Origin: Bacteroidota bacterium
Lineage (GTDB): Bacteria; Bacteroidota; Bacteroidia; Chitinophagales; Chitinophagaceae
Assembly (NCBI GenBank): GCA_026391115.1
Contig: JAPLER010000381.1
Location: forward strand, 1-7,300
Length of the DNA stretch: 7,300 bases
Direction: 5' to 3'
The notes beneath the pieces are model-generated. The model was not told the DNA's origin. It worked only from the letters and a program-made list of their open reading frames with translations, and ran no database searches. Below, piece by piece: positions 6,879 to 7,300 of the stretch. Position 1 is the stretch's first letter. The number at the start of each line of letters is the position of its first letter. The translations under genes were made by a program, and so were the position numbers.

Positions 6879-7256
6879 CTATTTATTTTTAATTCTATCA
6901 AGTAATGCTTGTATCTCTTCTATTTCATTTTCGGTTGGTGTGTGATTACCCAATGCTTGCATAACTAGCTGTGTAGATGAACCTGCAAAAAAAGTATCTA
7001 TAAATTTGGGTAAAAACTGTTGCTGCCCTTGCTCTCTGCTCACATTAGGTGTGTATATATGTATCTTGCTAGAGTTATCTCTTAATAATAATTTTTTTTC
7101 ATACATTATTTGCATCAACTTTAATGTATTGGTATAACCAGCATCTTTTGTCAAAGACAGTTCTTCGTGAACTTCTCTAACACTAGCCTGATTTTTTTTC
7201 CATAAAATTCTCAGTATATCGAGTTCGCTTTCTGTAGGTTTCTGTAATTTTAACAT
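6879..7256 (-). CDS. BlaI/MecI/CopY-family transcriptional repressor
   Basis: A small dimeric winged-helix repressor of 125 residues, the usual family size. The N-terminal winged helix (about 7-71) has the family pattern: PTESELDILRILWKKN, SVREVHEEL, the recognition helix in DAGYTNTLKLMQIMYEKKLL, and the wing ending in HIYTPNVS. The C-terminal part (about 77-125: FLPKFIDTFFAGS, then ENEIEEIQALLDRI) fits the dimerisation helices, where BlaI and MecI are cleaved when induced. I chose ATG at 7256; a GTG directly in front (7259) would add one residue and would lie in the palindromic operator. The gene stops 3 bases before the M56 peptidase start, the standard repressor-protease pairing. The palindrome just upstream suggests it represses its own operon. 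Being near the window edge, any divergent target gene would lie to the right and cannot be seen. It could control genes other than resistance genes; no beta-lactamase is visible. Confidence 0.92.
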   Translation of the reverse strand: MLKLQKPTESELDILRILWKKNQASVREVHEELSLTKDAGYTNTLKLMQIMYEKKLLLRDNSSKIHIYTPNVSREQGQQQFLPKFIDTFFAGSSTQLVMQALGNHTPTENEIEEIQALLDRIKNK

Positions 7257-7258
7257 CA

Positions 7259-7289
7259 CGTACGATTTTTTTCGTACGCAATTTTACGA
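7259..7289. promoter_or_regulatory. Probable operator of the repressor: three TACGA/TCGTA half-sites
   Basis: CGTACGA (7259-7265) and TCGTACG (7272-7278) are perfect 7-base inverted repeats around six T residues. A further half-site TACGA at 7285-7289 pairs with TCGTA at 7272-7276 across 8 bases. So three half-sites alternate in orientation in 31 bases directly upstream of the repressor ATG. BlaI, MecI and CopY operators have a similar design (TACA with TGTA around a short spacer), here with TACG/CGTA cores. The position suits autorepression. Binding is inferred. Confidence 0.65.
7279..7286 (-). promoter_or_regulatory. Candidate -7 promoter element of the repressor-peptidase operon
   Basis: On the minus strand this reads TAAAATTG, matching the Bacteroidota -7 consensus TAnnTTTG at all fixed positions but one. 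Transcription would begin near 7272, inside the palindrome, giving a leader of about 15 bases before the ATG at 7256. A -33 element would lie beyond the window, so the call cannot be completed. Its placement between two half-sites of the presumed operator supports it. Confidence 0.4.
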
Positions 7290-7300
7290 GGAATATTTCT

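Noticed and set aside
5484..7256. A beta-lactam resistance (bla/mec) regulatory operon
   Set aside because: The peptidase lacks a penicillin-binding sensor domain and no beta-lactamase or PBP gene is present in the window.
7259..7278. Possible rho-independent terminator (inverted repeat with T-run)
   Set aside because: The T-run is in the loop and not after the stem, and the element sits immediately upstream of a gene start, which fits an operator better.

Overview
The window is a chromosomal segment of an AT-rich Gram-negative bacterium, most likely a Bacteroidota member. The evidence is the lipid A gene lpxK, a SpoIIM-like protein followed by a DUF4129 protein in a non-sporulating setting, a BlaI-type repressor paired with an M56 metallopeptidase, and a promoter-like element resembling the Bacteroidota TAnnTTTG box. 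The short RNase R without an N-terminal helix-turn-helix and the style of the SpoIIM N-terminus remind me of Chitinophagales; that narrower placement is recollection, not a computed result. I see no tRNA, rRNA, CRISPR array, insertion sequence or phage gene.

Layout. Positions 1-1676 hold two minus-strand genes. The first is a SpoIIM-family polytopic membrane protein. The second is a DUF4129 protein that starts at a TTG codon, overlaps the end of the first gene, and runs off the left edge. These two usually belong to a MoxR/DUF58 envelope-associated cluster, whose remaining genes would lie to the left. A roughly 105-base divergent intergenic region (1677-1781) separates them from a plus-strand run: 5-formyltetrahydrofolate cyclo-ligase (GTG start), an 83-base gap with two short palindromes, lpxK, and an RNase R-type exoribonuclease that overlaps lpxK by 11 bases. 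The exoribonuclease stops only 3 bases from the end of a convergent minus-strand operon. That operon reads, from the right, a BlaI/MecI/CopY-family repressor and then, 3 bases on, an M56 (BlaR1-like) membrane metallopeptidase.

How they work together. Most genes are housekeeping: one-carbon folate salvage, lipid A 4'-phosphorylation and RNA turnover. The right-hand pair looks like a complete sensor-protease/repressor circuit. The repressor probably binds a palindromic site just upstream of its own start (half-sites at 7261-7265, 7272-7276 and 7285-7289). The protease carries an HELAH zinc site and a C-terminal, probably periplasmic region of about 140 residues with no penicillin-binding motifs, so its signal is unknown. 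This circuit, and its operator, is the most interesting item here. Nothing in the window compels a claim of a wholly new system. Three genes start with a non-ATG codon (TTG, GTG, TTG), which accounts for one gene being easy to overlook.
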